Below are positions 63,238 through 64,000 of a stretch of DNA of 64,000 bases, one piece after another. Positions within the stretch are counted from its first letter, which is position 1. Each line of letters opens with the position of its first letter. The position numbers were made by a program, and so were the translations under genes. Below the pieces are notes generated by a model that searched no databases, was not told the DNA's origin, and was given only the letters and a program-made list of their open reading frames with translations. The DNA is from Alphaproteobacteria bacterium (GTDB taxonomy: Bacteria > Pseudomonadota > Alphaproteobacteria > UBA8366 > Aestuariispiraceae), in NCBI GenBank assembly GCA_030065235.1, contig JASJDC010000001.1, positions 430,268-494,267 of the forward strand, given 5' to 3'.

Positions 63238-63889
63238 AACGCCGGTTCGGTTTTGCTCGGAACGCGCTGGACGACCGTATCGTAGCCGCCGCGTCACCCG
63301 CGCCGAAGGCACTGGGCGCGAACGATGCGCGGTCCAGACCGAAAGCTTTGTGACAAAGCACTCGGTGCACCATGCTCCTGCAGCCAAGCGCTAGAAACGT
63401 TGACGGGAAGTTGCGAAACGCCCTCGCGTTCAACCGCAAAATAGTGCGACAGCAGGAATGACTTAGGGACAAACAGGATTCGGTTTGAAGCTTGTTCATT
63501 CGATCCCTATCGTCAGATCAACTAGACTTACCGAAAAGGCCGTAGCTACGTTGACGCAGTATCTGCGGTGCGCCTCAGCTCTGATAGGCGTTGGAGAGTT
63601 CTAAAGATCCCCGTCGTCGACATAGCCAACTACCTGTTTGCGTTGATTTTTTTAGTCGATGATAGCCGTAATTCCGATCCCCTTACCCAATATCAGGAGA
63701 TCTTGCTTTGCATCATTCTCTGATCTCATTCTGAACCAGAGAAGTCCAATCTACGACCATGAAATCCAGGACCAACGGGCGCAGGACGAGCGGTTCTGTA
63801 CTTGGATGCGTCGCAATTCAGCGAGTTCGGTTTCAATCCTGTCTGAATAGTCGTGTGTATATTCGCTTCCGTTGAACAGACCGATCTCC
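63238..63889. other. Intergenic region before the right-edge insertion sequence
   Basis: About 650 bases. Short frames on both strands are unconvincing, and none has a known domain. The part from about 63,480 on is less GC-rich, consistent with acquired DNA next to the insertion sequence. Confidence 0.4.
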
Positions 63890-64000
63890 TGACCTGATCC
63901 CCTGTTTATCCTCATTCAGAAGTTAGCTCTGTTCAGGTTTTGATCCTCGACGGACCGGGTTGCATATTCCTTTGGGGTGAGCCCGTGCAGGCTCGAATGC
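63890..64000 (-). mobile_element. IS3-family insertion sequence, end of element, truncated by window edge
   Basis: The 3' part of an OrfB transposase plus a terminal TGACCTGATCCCC at 63890, which looks like the outer end. The rest of the element lies beyond the window, so its length and partner orf cannot be seen. Confidence 0.75.
63916..64000 (-). CDS. IS3-family transposase OrfB, C-terminal end only
   Basis: 27 residues read on the minus strand: HSSLHGLTPKEYATRSVEDQ then NLNRANF and stop. This is the characteristic C-terminus of IS3-group (IS407/IS51-like) integrase-core transposases. The catalytic DDE part is outside the window. Confidence 0.88.
   Translation of the reverse strand, partial: HSSLHGLTPKEYATRSVEDQNLNRANF

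Noticed and set aside
63197..63499. 100-codon minus-strand frame as a gene or transposase
   Set aside because: Overlaps the transporter end, no ribosome site and no motif; could be an old remnant but cannot be supported.

Overview
The window looks like chromosomal DNA of a GC-rich alphaproteobacterium, most likely in or near Rhodospirillales (inference). The evidence is the order trkA - D-amino-acid transaminase - HAD phosphatase - hfq - hflX, a CIRCE-controlled groESL, and a cell-envelope/replication run rlpA - dac - tmk - holB - metG - tatD - MBL. No 16S gene is present, so the placement rests on gene order and protein style only.

Layout. 1-26,900 is ordinary core chromosome: RNA chaperone and ribosome GTPase genes, chaperonins, housekeeping metabolism, small regulator/enzyme pairs (HxlR-VOC, TetR-YciI), then a long minus-strand run from a MltB-type transglycosylase to an MBL hydrolase. 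At 26,992 a tRNA-Ser(TGA) is followed at once by a tyrosine recombinase, which marks the left edge of an accessory region of roughly 27-51 kb. Inside it are a second tyrosine recombinase with a tRNA-Asn 3' fragment bracketed by paired TGTACCC repeats, a copper-type periplasmic cluster (cytochrome c, DUF411, LTxxQ protein, Crp-type regulator), an IS66 remnant, a small recombinase with a Cro-like regulator, a block of poorly characterised genes, and mobilisation genes (VirD4-like ATPase, DUF736, SprT-like protease, ParB-like protein, ribbon-helix-helix protein, relaxase) with a strong oriT candidate at about 48.4-48.5 kb. No VirB/Trb mating-pore genes are visible, so the element looks mobilisable rather than self-transmissible.

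The uncharacterised block at 35.8-42.7 kb holds an ankyrin-like protein next to an HELYH protein, and a minus-strand run with a Tat-exported HEIGHH protein, small membrane proteins and a membrane/coiled-coil gene interrupted by one in-frame amber codon. With the SprT-like protein this gives three HExxH proteins within about 7 kb.

51-63.3 kb carries regulators (LysR, AraC), a DUF1134-like protein and a plus-strand cluster: a ureohydrolase closely resembling the nickel-dependent guanidine hydrolase GdmH, a translationally coupled 148-aa protein, an RND efflux pair, a Ca2+/H+ antiporter-like protein and a nickel/cobalt transporter. These may work together in guanidine use, nickel supply and cation or amine efflux (inference). 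The right edge cuts into an IS3-family insertion sequence.

The most interesting points are the GdmH-nickel cluster with its coupled small protein, the peptidase-rich block with the amber-split gene, the attP-like tRNA-Asn junction, the oriT candidate, and an 11-G tract abutting a start codon.
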